A stretch of 39,769 nt of DNA from Streptomyces carpinensis (GTDB lineage: Bacteria > Actinomycetota > Actinomycetes > Streptomycetales > Streptomycetaceae): positions 1-39,769 of the forward strand of contig NZ_MUBM01000162.1 of NCBI RefSeq assembly GCF_002154505.1, written 5' to 3'. Shown here piece by piece: positions 7,247 through 17,194 of the stretch. Positions within the stretch are counted from its first letter, which is position 1, and the number at the start of each line of letters is the position of its first letter. The notes under the pieces were generated by a model. It had not been told where the DNA came from. It ran no database searches and was given only the letters and a program-made list of their open reading frames with translations. Made by a program: the position numbers and the translations under genes.

Positions 7247-8713
7247 GTGAGCAAGGACTCCGCGCACGCGGCACAGGTCGCCGAACACCCCCAGGCGACC
7301 GGGATGCCCGCCGATGCGGGCGACGCCGGATACAGCAAGGACCTCAAGCACCGCCACGTCAACATGATCGCCATCGGCGGGGCGATCGGCACCGGCCTCT
7401 TCCTGGGCGCCGGTGGCCGCCTGCACACCGCGGGCCCCGCGCTGGCGCTGGCCTACCTGGTCTGCGGCGTCTTCGCTTTCTTCGTCGTCCGGGCCCTGGG
7501 CGAGCTGGTCCTGTACCGGCCCTCCTCCGGGTCCTTCGTGTCGTACGCACGCGAGTTCCTCGGTGAGAAGGGCGCCTACGTCGCCGGCTGGATGTACTTC
7601 CTGAACTGGTCGACGACCGGCATCGCGGACATCACCGCGATCGCCCTCTACACGCACTACTGGAGCCTGTTCACGCCGATCCCGCAGTGGGTGCTGGCGC
7701 TGATCGCCCTCGCCGTGGTCCTCACCGTGAACCTGATCTCGGTGAAGATCTTCGGCGAGATGGAGTTCTGGTTCGCGATCGTCAAGGTGGCCACCCTGGT
7801 CGCCTTCATGCTGGTCGGCATCTTCCTGCTGGCCACGCAGCACCAGGTGGACGGGCACACGCCGGGCCTGAGCGTGATCACCGACCACGGCGGCATCCTG
7901 CCGCACGGCACGATGCCGGTGATCCTCGTCATGCAGGGCGTGATCTTCGCCTACGCCGCCCTCGAGCTGGTCGGTGTGGCCGCGGGCGAGACCGCCCAGC
8001 CGGAGAAGGTCGTCCCGCGCGCGGTGAACTCGATCATGTGGCGTGTGGGCCTGTTCTACGTCGGCTCGGTCGTTCTGCTCGCCCTGCTGCTGCCCGGCTC
8101 GGTCTACTCGGCCGACGAGAGCCCCTTCGTCACGGTCCTGTCGAAGATCGGTGTCCCGGCGGCGGGTGACGTCATGAACCTCGTGGTCCTCACGGCCGCC
8201 ATGTCGTCGCTGAACTCCGGCCTGTACTCCACCGGCCGCATCCTGCGCTCCATGGCCGTGGCGGGCTCCGCGCCGAAGTTCACCCGGGTGATGAGCCGCA
8301 CCCAGGTCCCCTACGGCGGCATCCTGCTGACCTGCGCGGTCTGCGTGCTCGGCGTCGGCCTGAACTACCTCATGCCGAGCCAGGCCTTCGAGATCGTGCT
8401 GAACGTGGCCTCCCTCGGCATCGTCAGCACCTGGGTGATCATCATGATCTGCCACCTGATCTTCGTCCGCCGCGCCAAGGCGGGCCTGGTCACCCGGCCG
8501 CACTTCCGCCTCCCGGCCAGCCCGGTCACCGAGATCGCCACGATCGCCTTCCTCCTGGCCTGTCTGGGCCTGATGTGGAACGACCCGGAGGTGGGCCGCA
8601 AGACCCTGCTCCTGATCCCCCTGATCGCGGTCCTTCTGGTCGGCGGCTGGTTCGGCGTGCGCCGCCGCGTCGCCCAGGAGACCGACCGGGAGCTGTCCCG
8701 GCTCACGAAGTAG
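7247..8713 (+). CDS. ansP: L-asparagine permease-type amino acid transporter (APC superfamily)
   Basis: The 488-aa protein has about twelve hydrophobic membrane spans. It begins with the APC signature MIAIGGAIGTGLFLGAGGRL in helix 1, followed by ALGELVLYRPSSGSFVSYAREFLGEK, VIFAYAALELVGVAAGETA and LTAAMSSLNSGLYSTGRIL. These blocks match the mycobacterial AnsP1/AnsP2 asparagine permeases as I remember them, better than generic GABA or aromatic permeases. It should import L-asparagine or a related amino acid with protons. I chose GTG at 7247 because GAGAGTGGA precedes it at about 8 nt; a longer open frame starting upstream lacks such a site. The exact substrate is inferred. Confidence 0.88.
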   Translation: MSKDSAHAAQVAEHPQATGMPADAGDAGYSKDLKHRHVNMIAIGGAIGTGLFLGAGGRLHTAGPALALAYLVCGVFAFFVVRALGELVLYRPSSGSFVSYAREFLGEKGAYVAGWMYFLNWSTTGIADITAIALYTHYWSLFTPIPQWVLALIALAVVLTVNLISVKIFGEMEFWFAIVKVATLVAFMLVGIFLLATQHQVDGHTPGLSVITDHGGILPHGTMPVILVMQGVIFAYAALELVGVAAGETAQPEKVVPRAVNSIMWRVGLFYVGSVVLLALLLPGSVYSADESPFVTVLSKIGVPAAGDVMNLVVLTAAMSSLNSGLYSTGRILRSMAVAGSAPKFTRVMSRTQVPYGGILLTCAVCVLGVGLNYLMPSQAFEIVLNVASLGIVSTWVIIMICHLIFVRRAKAGLVTRPHFRLPASPVTEIATIAFLLACLGLMWNDPEVGRKTLLLIPLIAVLLVGGWFGVRRRVAQETDRELSRLTK

Positions 8714-8722
8714 CAGCTCAAC

Positions 8723-8749
8723 GCCACTGTCAGTGGCAGCCCGTACGGT
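8723..8749 (+). promoter_or_regulatory. Perfect palindrome and -10 hexamer in front of the macro-domain gene
   Basis: GCCACTG-T-CAGTGGC (8723-8737) is a perfect inverted repeat with a 1-nt centre. It is followed by TACGGT at 8744-8749, a TAnnnT -10 hexamer placed 6 nt before the ATG at 8756. This suggests a leaderless transcript with an operator upstream of its -10. No convincing -35 is visible. Confidence 0.35.
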
Positions 8750-8755
8750 GGCGTC

Positions 8756-9235
8756 ATGTCGGGGATCACATACATCCGGGGTGACGCCACCGCGCCGTCG
8801 GCCAGGGGCGTCAAGGTGATCGCCCACGTCTGCAACGACATCGGGGGCTGGGGCAAGGGGTTCGTCCTCGCGCTCTCCAGGCGCTGGGCCGAGCCCGAGG
8901 CCGCCTACCGCAGTTGGCACCGCGACCGTGCGAGGAACGACTTCGCGCTGGGCGCCGTCCAGCTCGTCCCGGTCGACCGGTACGTGTGGGTGGCCAACAT
9001 GATCGGCCAGCGCGGTGTCAGCAGGGGCGGCAAGGGCGTGCCCGTGCGATACGACGCGATCGACACGGCACTGGCCCGGCTCGCCGACCGGGCGATCGAG
9101 CTCAGCGCCTCCGTGCACATGCCCCGCATAGGCTGCGGGCTCGCCGGTGGCAGATGGGAGCGGGTGGAGCCGCTGGTCGTGGAGCGGCTGGTGAAACGGG
9201 GGATCGCGGTCTCGGTGTACGACCACGGGGGGTGA
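8756..9235 (+). CDS. Macro-domain protein (ADP-ribose binding/hydrolase, Poa1/TARG1/DarG-like)
   Basis: The 159-aa protein is a single macro domain. It starts with ITYIRGDAT, followed by AHVCNDIGGWGKGFVLALS, where the GGxGKGF loop contacts ADP-ribose, and ends with the second signature MPRIGCGLAGGRWERVEPLV. These motifs resemble the ALC1/TARG1/Poa1 and DarG branch, which removes ADP-ribose from proteins, nucleic acids or ADP-ribose-1''-phosphate. No DarT-like toxin lies beside it, so it is not a visible toxin-antitoxin unit. There is no clear ribosome site before the ATG; a leaderless start is likely. The biological substrate is unknown. Confidence 0.87.
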   Translation: MSGITYIRGDATAPSARGVKVIAHVCNDIGGWGKGFVLALSRRWAEPEAAYRSWHRDRARNDFALGAVQLVPVDRYVWVANMIGQRGVSRGGKGVPVRYDAIDTALARLADRAIELSASVHMPRIGCGLAGGRWERVEPLVVERLVKRGIAVSVYDHGG

Positions 9236-9277
9236 GCCGGACCGTCCGGGGCGCGGTGCGCCGGGGAGCGGTCCGGC
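9236..9277. terminator. Bidirectional hairpin between the macro-domain and M1 peptidase genes
   Basis: Perfect 9-bp arms GCCGGACCG (9236-9244) and CGGTCCGGC (9269-9277) enclose a nested GGCGC-GGT-GCGCC hairpin. The element begins on the base after the macro gene stop and ends 7 bp before the peptidase stop, so it can terminate both convergent transcripts. Confidence 0.6.
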
Positions 9278-9283
9278 CGTCAC

Positions 9284-10777
9284 TCACCTGTCGTGCACGT
9301 CGTTCGTCGCCTCGATCTTCTTCCACGACCGCGGCTGCGCCTTGCTCGCCGGCGTGCCGGCGAAGGACGCGGCCCGTGCCGCGGGAGCGGCCGGCTTCAC
9401 CGGCTGGAACAGCCAGGTGTCGAAGAGCGCGGCCAGCGGCCTGCCCGAGACCTGTTCGGCGTACTTCTGGAAGTCGGCCACGGAGGCGTTGCCGTAGGCG
9501 TGCTGCCGCGGCCAGCCCTTCAGGACGGCGAAGAACGCCTTGTCGCCGATCTCGTTGCGCAGCGCCTGGATGGCGACGGCGCCCCGGTCGTAGACCGCCG
9601 CGGCGAACTGGTCGTCCGGGCCCGGGTCACCCGGCTTCACCGTCCAGAAGGCGTCGTCGGCCGGGTGCGAGGCGTAGACGTAGTCCGCCAGTTCCTGCGT
9701 CGTGCCCTCGCCCTCGTGCTCGGACCAGACCCACTGCGCGTAGCGCGCGAAGCCCTCGTTGATCCAGATGTCCTTCCAGCCCTTGAGCGACACGCTGTCG
9801 CCGTACCACTGGTGCGCCAGCTCGTGCACGACCACGGAGGTGTTGGAGCCGTTCGCGAACTGCTTCGGGCTGTAGTACACGCGGGTCTGCGTCTCCAGGG
9901 CGTACCCGGTCGTCGTGTTCGGGACGTAGCCTCCCGCCGAGCTGAACGGATACGGCCCGAAATAGCCGCTCAGCCAGTCGACGATCTCCCCGGTGCGCTC
10001 CACGCTCGCCCGCGCCGCGCCGTCGTTGTCGCCGAGGTCCTTGCTGTAGGCGTTGACGACCGGGACACCGCCCTCCGACCTGCCGGTGGTGATGTCGAAC
10101 CGGCCGAGCGCGAGCGTGGCCAGATACGTCGCCTGCGGCTTGTTCTGGCGCCAGTTGAAACGGGTCCAGCCCAGCTTCGAGTCGGTCGACTGCAACGTGC
10201 CGTTGGAGATCGCCTGCGTGCCGTCCGGGACCGCCACCGACACGTCGTAGGTGGCCTTGTCGCTGGGGTGGTCGTTGCTCGGGAACCACCACCAGGCGGA
10301 CTCGGGCTCGTCCGCCGCGACCGCGCCGTCCGGGGTGCGGTGCCAGGTGGTGAAGCCGTACGCGCTCTTCGTGGACGGCACGCCGCTGTAGCGGACCACC
10401 ACCGTGATCGGCGTGCCCTTGGCCAGCGGTGCCCTTGGCGTGATCACCAGCTCGTGCTGCCCCGAGGTGGTGAACGCGGCCTTCGCCCCGTTGACCCGCA
10501 CCTCGCTCACGTCCAGCAGGAAGTCCAGGTCGAAGCTGGACAGGTCCTGGGTGGTCCGCGCCGAGATCGTCGCCGTACCCTCCAGCTCGTCCGTGGCGGG
10601 CTGGTACTTCAGCCTCAGGTCGTAGTGGGAGACGTCGTAGCCGCCGTTGCCGTAGTACGGGTAATAGGGGTCGCCGATGCCCGGGGCACCGGGGGAGTAG
10701 CTCGCGGCCGATGCCGGGATCGCCAGCAACAGGGAGGCCGCGGCCAGTGCGCCCGGCGCGATCAATCTGCGGTGCAC
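9284..10777 (-). CDS. Secreted M1-family zinc metallopeptidase (aminopeptidase N-like)
   Basis: The 497-aa protein begins with a signal peptide (MHRRLIAPGALAAASLLLAI then ASAAS), so it is exported. It has the M1 N-terminal beta domain and the zinc site HELAHQ about residue 316, with the third ligand Glu in WINEGFA exactly 18 residues after the second His (HExxH-x18-E). A downstream Tyr-containing block (AAVYDRGAVAIQAL) fits the catalytic tyrosine region. It is shorter than cytosolic PepN because the C-terminal helical domain is missing, as in other secreted Streptomyces M1 enzymes. GTG at 10777 follows GGAG at good distance. The likely role is trimming extracellular peptides from the N-terminus. 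Confidence 0.93.
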   Translation of the reverse strand: MHRRLIAPGALAAASLLLAIPASAASYSPGAPGIGDPYYPYYGNGGYDVSHYDLRLKYQPATDELEGTATISARTTQDLSSFDLDFLLDVSEVRVNGAKAAFTTSGQHELVITPRAPLAKGTPITVVVRYSGVPSTKSAYGFTTWHRTPDGAVAADEPESAWWWFPSNDHPSDKATYDVSVAVPDGTQAISNGTLQSTDSKLGWTRFNWRQNKPQATYLATLALGRFDITTGRSEGGVPVVNAYSKDLGDNDGAARASVERTGEIVDWLSGYFGPYPFSSAGGYVPNTTTGYALETQTRVYYSPKQFANGSNTSVVVHELAHQWYGDSVSLKGWKDIWINEGFARYAQWVWSEHEGEGTTQELADYVYASHPADDAFWTVKPGDPGPDDQFAAAVYDRGAVAIQALRNEIGDKAFFAVLKGWPRQHAYGNASVADFQKYAEQVSGRPLAALFDTWLFQPVKPAAPAARAASFAGTPASKAQPRSWKKIEATNDVHDR

Positions 10778-10814
10778 GTCAGCTCCAAGTCGTAGGGGTA
10801 CGAAGGCTGTTCGG

Positions 10815-10843
10815 AGCCTATTGAGTACCTGTGCCCCTAGACA
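10815..10843 (-). promoter_or_regulatory. Predicted promoter of the M1 peptidase gene
   Basis: On the minus strand, TGTCTA (10838-10843) and TAGGCT (10815-10820) are 17 nt apart, leaving a leader of about 30 nt before the GTG. The remainder of the gap up to 10994 shows nothing I can assign. Confidence 0.35.
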
Positions 10844-10994
10844 TGTCCATGGCCACTGCTGTCACACGATCGCCATCCGGCCGCCATGAGCGAAGTCCCT
10901 CGGCACTCCCAGGGCGTGCCCCGGCCACGGCCGACCCGGCGAGACGTCGGCTCCCGTCTTCCGCGGACCGCGCCGTGACGAGTGCAGGACGGGT

Positions 10995-11951
10995 TCAGGC
11001 GGCCGGGTACGCCAGCCCGGCCGCCTCACGCGCGCATCCCCACGCAACGGTGACCCCGGCCCCGCCGTGCCCGTAGTTGTGCACGAGCACCCGCCCGTCC
11101 GGCAGCTCCGCGCGCTCCAGCCGCACTGCGGGCCGGGCCGGACGCAGTCCCACCCGGTGCTCCAGCACCCGCGCCCCGGTGATCTCCGGCCGCAGGGCCG
11201 CGCACCGTTCCACGATCCGCTCGGCCACCGCGGGGTCGGGCGTCAGGGACCAGTCGTCCTCCTCGGCCGTACCGCCGAGCAGCAGCCCGCCCGGCTGCGG
11301 AAGGAAGTAGGTGGAGGACGCCGAGGTCTGGTCGACGGAGGTCAGCCACGTCGTGATCCCCGGGTTCTCCACGACGACGAGCTGCCCGCGCACCGGACGC
11401 ACCTCGGGATCCGGTACCAGGTCGCGGGCGCCCAGACCGGTGCAGTTCACGACCACCGGGGCGTCGACCGCGGCGAGGTCCGTCACCGTGCGCTCCTCGA
11501 CCACCCCGCCCGCCGTCAGCAGCCGCTCCCGCAGCCACGGAAGATGAGTCGACATGTCGATCAGTGGCAGCCGTGCCCACAGCGCCGTCCCCGCGTACTC
11601 CCCGGCACGAGCCGTGCGCAGTCCGGGCACCCGCGCGGCCCACGGCCCGAGCGCGTCCAGCCGGGTCTCGCCGTGCACCCCCTCGACCAACCGCACACCC
11701 GTCTCGTCCGGGCGGGCGGCCAGGTCCTCGTACACGGCCAGCGACTGCAGCGCCCAGTGGCCGACTTGCGCCTCCGGCTCGATCCGGTAGGGCCACCACA
11801 GCCCGCCGGCGACCGCCGAGGTGGTCCGCTCGGCCGGTTCCCTCGTCCACACCCGCACCCGCCGGCCGCCCTCGGCCAGCACGATCGCCGTGGTCAGCCC
11901 TATGACCCCACCGCCGACCACCACGACATCGTCACTCAGTTCACCGTCCAC
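10995..11951 (-). CDS. D-amino-acid oxidase-like FAD-dependent oxidoreductase (DAO family)
   Basis: The 318-aa protein has an N-terminal FAD-binding Rossmann motif (VVVVGGGVIGLTTAIVLAEGG), then GGLWWPYR, NCTGLGARDLVPD and PVRGQLVVVENPG. It ends with the C-terminal block VHNYGHGGAGVTVAWGCA. Length and motif order match D-amino-acid oxidase and D-aspartate oxidase, which oxidatively deaminate D-amino acids and release H2O2. I favour GTG at 11951 because it puts the FAD motif about 10 residues in, as usual. The open frame continues upstream to 12092, but that part is low-complexity and overlaps the promoter of the divergent ABC-F gene. Whether it acts on neutral or acidic D-amino acids is not clear. 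Confidence 0.88.
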   Translation of the reverse strand: MDGELSDDVVVVGGGVIGLTTAIVLAEGGRRVRVWTREPAERTTSAVAGGLWWPYRIEPEAQVGHWALQSLAVYEDLAARPDETGVRLVEGVHGETRLDALGPWAARVPGLRTARAGEYAGTALWARLPLIDMSTHLPWLRERLLTAGGVVEERTVTDLAAVDAPVVVNCTGLGARDLVPDPEVRPVRGQLVVVENPGITTWLTSVDQTSASSTYFLPQPGGLLLGGTAEEDDWSLTPDPAVAERIVERCAALRPEITGARVLEHRVGLRPARPAVRLERAELPDGRVLVHNYGHGGAGVTVAWGCAREAAGLAYPAA

Positions 11952-12088
11952 GCCGCGACCGTAGCGGAACGTGTCGTGCGGTGCCCACATCGGCCCCCGG
12001 CCCGGTACCAGAGACCGGCGTACGGCTCCCCGTTCGTCCGGCTCCGGACGACTTGGGCCGCGCACCGGTGCAGCCGCTGACGGGCCGG

Positions 12089-12114
12089 GCACCGCCCGGT
12101 GCGCCCGCTAGGAT
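12089..12114 (+). promoter_or_regulatory. Predicted promoter of the ABC-F gene with internal palindrome
   Basis: A TAGGAT -10 (12109-12114) lies 10 nt before the ATG, implying a very short leader. A GCACCG-CC-CGGTGC palindrome (12089-12102) lies just upstream of the -10. No good -35 can be assigned. Confidence 0.3.
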
Positions 12115-12124
12115 CGGCGATCTG

Positions 12125-13765
12125 ATGACTGCCACCCTCGTCGCCAAGAACCTCGCCGCCGGACACGGTGACCGCGCCCTGTTCGCCGGGCTCGACCTCG
12201 TCGTCGCGCCCGGGGACGTGATCGGGCTGGTCGGTGCCAACGGCGCGGGCAAGTCCACGCTGCTCAGGATGCTCGCCGGGCTGGACGTGCCCGAGCAGGG
12301 CGAACTCACGCTCTCCCCGCCGACGGCGACCGTCGGCCATCTGCCGCAGGAACCGGAACGCCGCCCGGGCGAGACGGTGCGCCGGTTCCTGGCCCGCCGC
12401 ACCGGAGTGGCCGAGGCCCAGCGGGCGATGGACGAGGCCACCCAGGCCCTCGTCGACGCGATCCCGGGCGCGGACGACCGGTACGCGAGCAGCCTGGAGC
12501 GCTGGCTCGGACTCGGCGGCGCCGACCTCGACGAGCGCGCCGAGGAGGTCGCCGACTCCCTCGGCCTGGCCGTCGACCTGGACCAGCCCATGGCCTCCCT
12601 CTCCGGTGGCCAGGCGGCCCGCGCCGGACTGGCGTCCCTGCTGCTCTCCCGCTACGACATCTTTCTGCTCGACGAGCCGACCAACGACCTCGACCTGGAC
12701 GGCCTGGAACGCCTCGAGCGATTCGTGACCGGGCTGCGCGCCGGCACGGTCGTCGTCAGCCACGACCGCGAGTTCCTCACCCGCACCGTCACCAAGGTCC
12801 TCGAACTCGACCTCGCCCAGGGGCGGATCAACCTCTACGGCGGCGGATACGGGGGCTACCTGGAGGAGCGGGACGTGGCCCGCCGGCACGCCAGGGAGAA
12901 CTACGAGGAGTACGCCGACAAGAAGACCGCCCTCCAGGAACGGGCCCAGATGCAGCGCGCCTGGATGGACAAGGGCGTGAAGAACGCCCGGCGCAAGGCG
13001 GGCAACGACAACGACAAGATCGGCCGCAAGTTCCGCAGCGAGGCCAGCGAGAAGCAGGCCGCCAAGGCCCGTCAGACCCAGCGCATGATCGAGCGCCTGG
13101 AGGTCGTCGAGGAGCCCCGCAAGGAGTGGGAGCTGCGCATGGAGATCGCGGCGGCCCCGCGCTCGGGCGCGGTCGTCGCCACGCTGCGCGACGCCGAGGT
13201 GCGGCGCGGCGGTTTCGTGCTCGGCCCGGTCTCCCTGCAGATCGACTGGGCGGACCGGGTGGCGGTCACCGGCGCGAACGGTGCCGGCAAGTCGACGCTG
13301 CTGGCCGCCCTCCTGGGCCGGGTCTCACCGGACGCGGGGCACGCGGCCCTGGGCTCCGGTGTACTGGTCGGCGAGGTCGACCAGGCCCGTCGCCTCTTCC
13401 ACGGCCCCGAGACGCTGCTGGACGCCTTCCGCACGGCGGTCCCGGACACCGAACCGGTGGAGGTGCGCACGCTGCTCGCCAAGTTCGGCCTGAAGTCCGA
13501 CCACGTGCTGCGCCCCGCCGCGACCCTCTCTCCGGGCGAGCGCACCCGGGCCGCACTCGCCCTGCTCCAGGGCAGGGGCGTCAACCTGCTGGTCCTGGAC
13601 GAGCCGACCAACCACCTCGACCTGCCGGCCATCGAACAGCTGGAGTCGGCACTGGACTCCTACGAGGGCACGCTGCTCCTCGTCACCCACGACCGCCACA
13701 TGCTGGAGGCGGTACGGACGACCCGTCATCTGGAGGTGGCTGACGGCAAGGTGACCGAGCGTTAG
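12125..13765 (+). CDS. ABC-F family ATP-binding protein (ribosome-associated ATPase)
   Basis: The 546-aa soluble protein has two ABC ATPase domains and no membrane spans. The first shows Walker A GANGAGKST (about 37-45), signature LSGGQAARAGL and Walker B IFLLDEPTNDLD; the second shows GANGAGKST, LSPGERTRAAL and LVLDEPTNHLD. Between them is the charged linker (KKTALQERAQMQRAWMDKG through NDKIGRKFRSEASEKQAAKA) that inserts into the ribosomal E site in ABC-F proteins. Members act as translation factors or protect ribosomes from antibiotics; nothing here proves resistance. ATG at 12125 is preceded by AGGA, and the gene stands alone, divergent from the flavoprotein gene. Confidence 0.94.
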   Translation: MTATLVAKNLAAGHGDRALFAGLDLVVAPGDVIGLVGANGAGKSTLLRMLAGLDVPEQGELTLSPPTATVGHLPQEPERRPGETVRRFLARRTGVAEAQRAMDEATQALVDAIPGADDRYASSLERWLGLGGADLDERAEEVADSLGLAVDLDQPMASLSGGQAARAGLASLLLSRYDIFLLDEPTNDLDLDGLERLERFVTGLRAGTVVVSHDREFLTRTVTKVLELDLAQGRINLYGGGYGGYLEERDVARRHARENYEEYADKKTALQERAQMQRAWMDKGVKNARRKAGNDNDKIGRKFRSEASEKQAAKARQTQRMIERLEVVEEPRKEWELRMEIAAAPRSGAVVATLRDAEVRRGGFVLGPVSLQIDWADRVAVTGANGAGKSTLLAALLGRVSPDAGHAALGSGVLVGEVDQARRLFHGPETLLDAFRTAVPDTEPVEVRTLLAKFGLKSDHVLRPAATLSPGERTRAALALLQGRGVNLLVLDEPTNHLDLPAIEQLESALDSYEGTLLLVTHDRHMLEAVRTTRHLEVADGKVTER

Positions 13766-13815
13766 CCGTCTCGGGGACCGGAGTACCGCCGGTGAGTGCC
13801 GTCGACGCGGGGCTT

Positions 13816-13835
13816 TACACTCGGCAACCGTTGCC
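13816..13835 (+). promoter_or_regulatory. Candidate -10 and palindrome before the 70-aa gene
   Basis: TACACT at 13816-13821 fits a -10 hexamer, and GGCAAC-C-GTTGCC (13823-13835) is a perfect inverted repeat immediately after it, overlapping the expected start point. The matching -35 is weak. It could be an operator for the small downstream gene. Confidence 0.3.
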
Positions 13836-13874
13836 TCGCGCAGCGAGACTCCCGACCGAAAGGCCTGGTTGCCC

Positions 13875-14087
13875 ATGTTCCAAGACGCCCCCATCTACCA
13901 CCAACTCGTCGCCGAGCGCGGCGACGTGCCCGCACGAGTCCGTGACGCGGCCACGAGCATACGCCGGGAGCTCGACGAAGTGATGCGTACGGGGCAGCCG
14001 TCGGGCGCCTTCCAGCCCGGGCTCTCGTCCGGCCACGCGGCCCCACGGCCCTACTCGGCGCTACCCCCGGGCCCGTACCCGCGATAG
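13875..14087 (+). CDS. Small hypothetical protein, 70 aa
   Basis: I do not recognise a characterised family. The N-terminal two thirds look like a folded helical segment (MFQDAPIYHQLVAERGDVP, then RVRDAATSIRRELDEVMR), and the C-terminal third is Pro/Gly-rich and probably disordered. ATG at 13875 lies about 11 nt after GAAAGG; an in-frame TTG at 13869 is closer to that site and is the alternative start. The gene has a promoter-like sequence in front and a perfect hairpin that includes its stop codon, so it looks like a free-standing transcription unit. The codon use is typical of its neighbours. No function is proposed. Confidence 0.65.
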   Translation: MFQDAPIYHQLVAERGDVPARVRDAATSIRRELDEVMRTGQPSGAFQPGLSSGHAAPRPYSALPPGPYPR

Positions 14088-14101
14088 CGGTCGCGGGTAC
14101 G
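14074..14101 (+). terminator. Perfect 11-bp hairpin overlapping the stop of the 70-aa gene
   Basis: CGTACCCGCGA (14074-14084) pairs perfectly with TCGCGGGTACG (14091-14101) around a 6-nt loop. The loop contains the TAG stop codon of the small gene at 14085-14087. It is a likely intrinsic terminator or 3' stabilising hairpin. Confidence 0.6.
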
Positions 14102-14202
14102 TCACCGCCGCCGGCGCACGACACGCGGCGCGTGACACGGCCGGCCGCGTCCCCGAGGGGACGGACCGGCCCGGACCCGCCCCGATCACGCGGCGAGCCC
14201 GG

Positions 14203-14235
14203 GCCCGGCCCACGGCCCCTGCGGCGGGGCCGGGC
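14203..14235 (-). terminator. Hairpin downstream of tex
   Basis: GCCCGGCCC (14203-14211) pairs with GGGCCGGGC (14227-14235) around a 15-nt loop, 9 bp beyond the tex stop codon on the minus strand. It is a G+C-only stem without a U tract, as is usual for Streptomyces. Confidence 0.45.
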
Positions 14236-14244
14236 GCGCGGCCG

Positions 14245-16614
<2,370 letters not shown>

Positions 16615-16911
16615 GTTCCCGTACCGCCTTCTCCGCTTCGGCTTGCGCGGCAATTGTGACAGGCGGCACCGACAGCCGGGCGGACAGGGCGCGACCCGGC
16701 GGGGCGGATTTCCGCCACCGCCCCGGCTCCCCGGCACCGGGCCGCAGCGGTTGCGTCGAGACGGACGCCCCGCGAGGACGGCCGGACCGGGCTGGGCGAG
16801 TTGCGCCTCGCGCACCGGTCGGGTCCCGCTCCCGCGCGGCGGGCCGGGCTCAGCGCCGGCGACTCCGCCGCGCCGGGCCGTCAGGCCCTGACCCGCGTGC
16901 CGGCGGGCCGG

Positions 16912-17049
16912 TCAGGCCCCGCTGCGGCGGGTCGTGGCGGACGCTCCGCCGAAGAGCCGGGCCAGGGCGCGGAACGGCAGCGTCACCACCGTGGCGATCG
17001 CCGCGCCCACCTGCCGCAGCACGTCTGCGATGGCACGGAACACGGTCAT
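16912..17049 (-). CDS. LPFR-motif small protein, 45 aa
   Basis: A short reading frame begins with ATG at 17049 behind an excellent ribosome site (GGAG then GAAGGGAG). It encodes an amphipathic protein with the block LPFRALARLFGGAS near the middle-to-end, preceded by a hydrophobic helix (VLRQVGAAIATVVTLPF) and a short basic tail. The LPFR-ARLFGGAS block matches a small-protein family that I recall being annotated in Streptomyces as LPFR motif small protein. A membrane-associated helix is likely and the function is unknown. It is divergent from the GlxA regulator at 17195, 145 bp away. It is too short for most automated ORF cut-offs. Confidence 0.75.
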   Translation of the reverse strand: MTVFRAIADVLRQVGAAIATVVTLPFRALARLFGGASATTRRSGA

Positions 17050-17194
17050 CTCCCTTCTCCCTCCGGTCCGGTGACCGGAGCACGACGAGTACCGCCGTGG
17101 CCGCGCGTCATGCGCGCGCGTCACACAGCGCATGGCAGGAAAGGTGGGAAATCCGTCGTTGCGGCCTTGTGCCGGGCCGCCAAGAATCGGAGCC

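Noticed and set aside
8756..9235. Macro-domain gene as antitoxin of a DarTG-type toxin-antitoxin system
   Set aside because: Neither neighbour resembles the DarT ADP-ribosyltransferase; the upstream gene is a permease and the downstream gene a secreted peptidase.
12125..13765. ABC-F protein as an antibiotic resistance determinant
   Set aside because: The linker between the ATPase domains does not show a feature I can tie to a resistance subgroup, and no biosynthetic cluster is adjacent.
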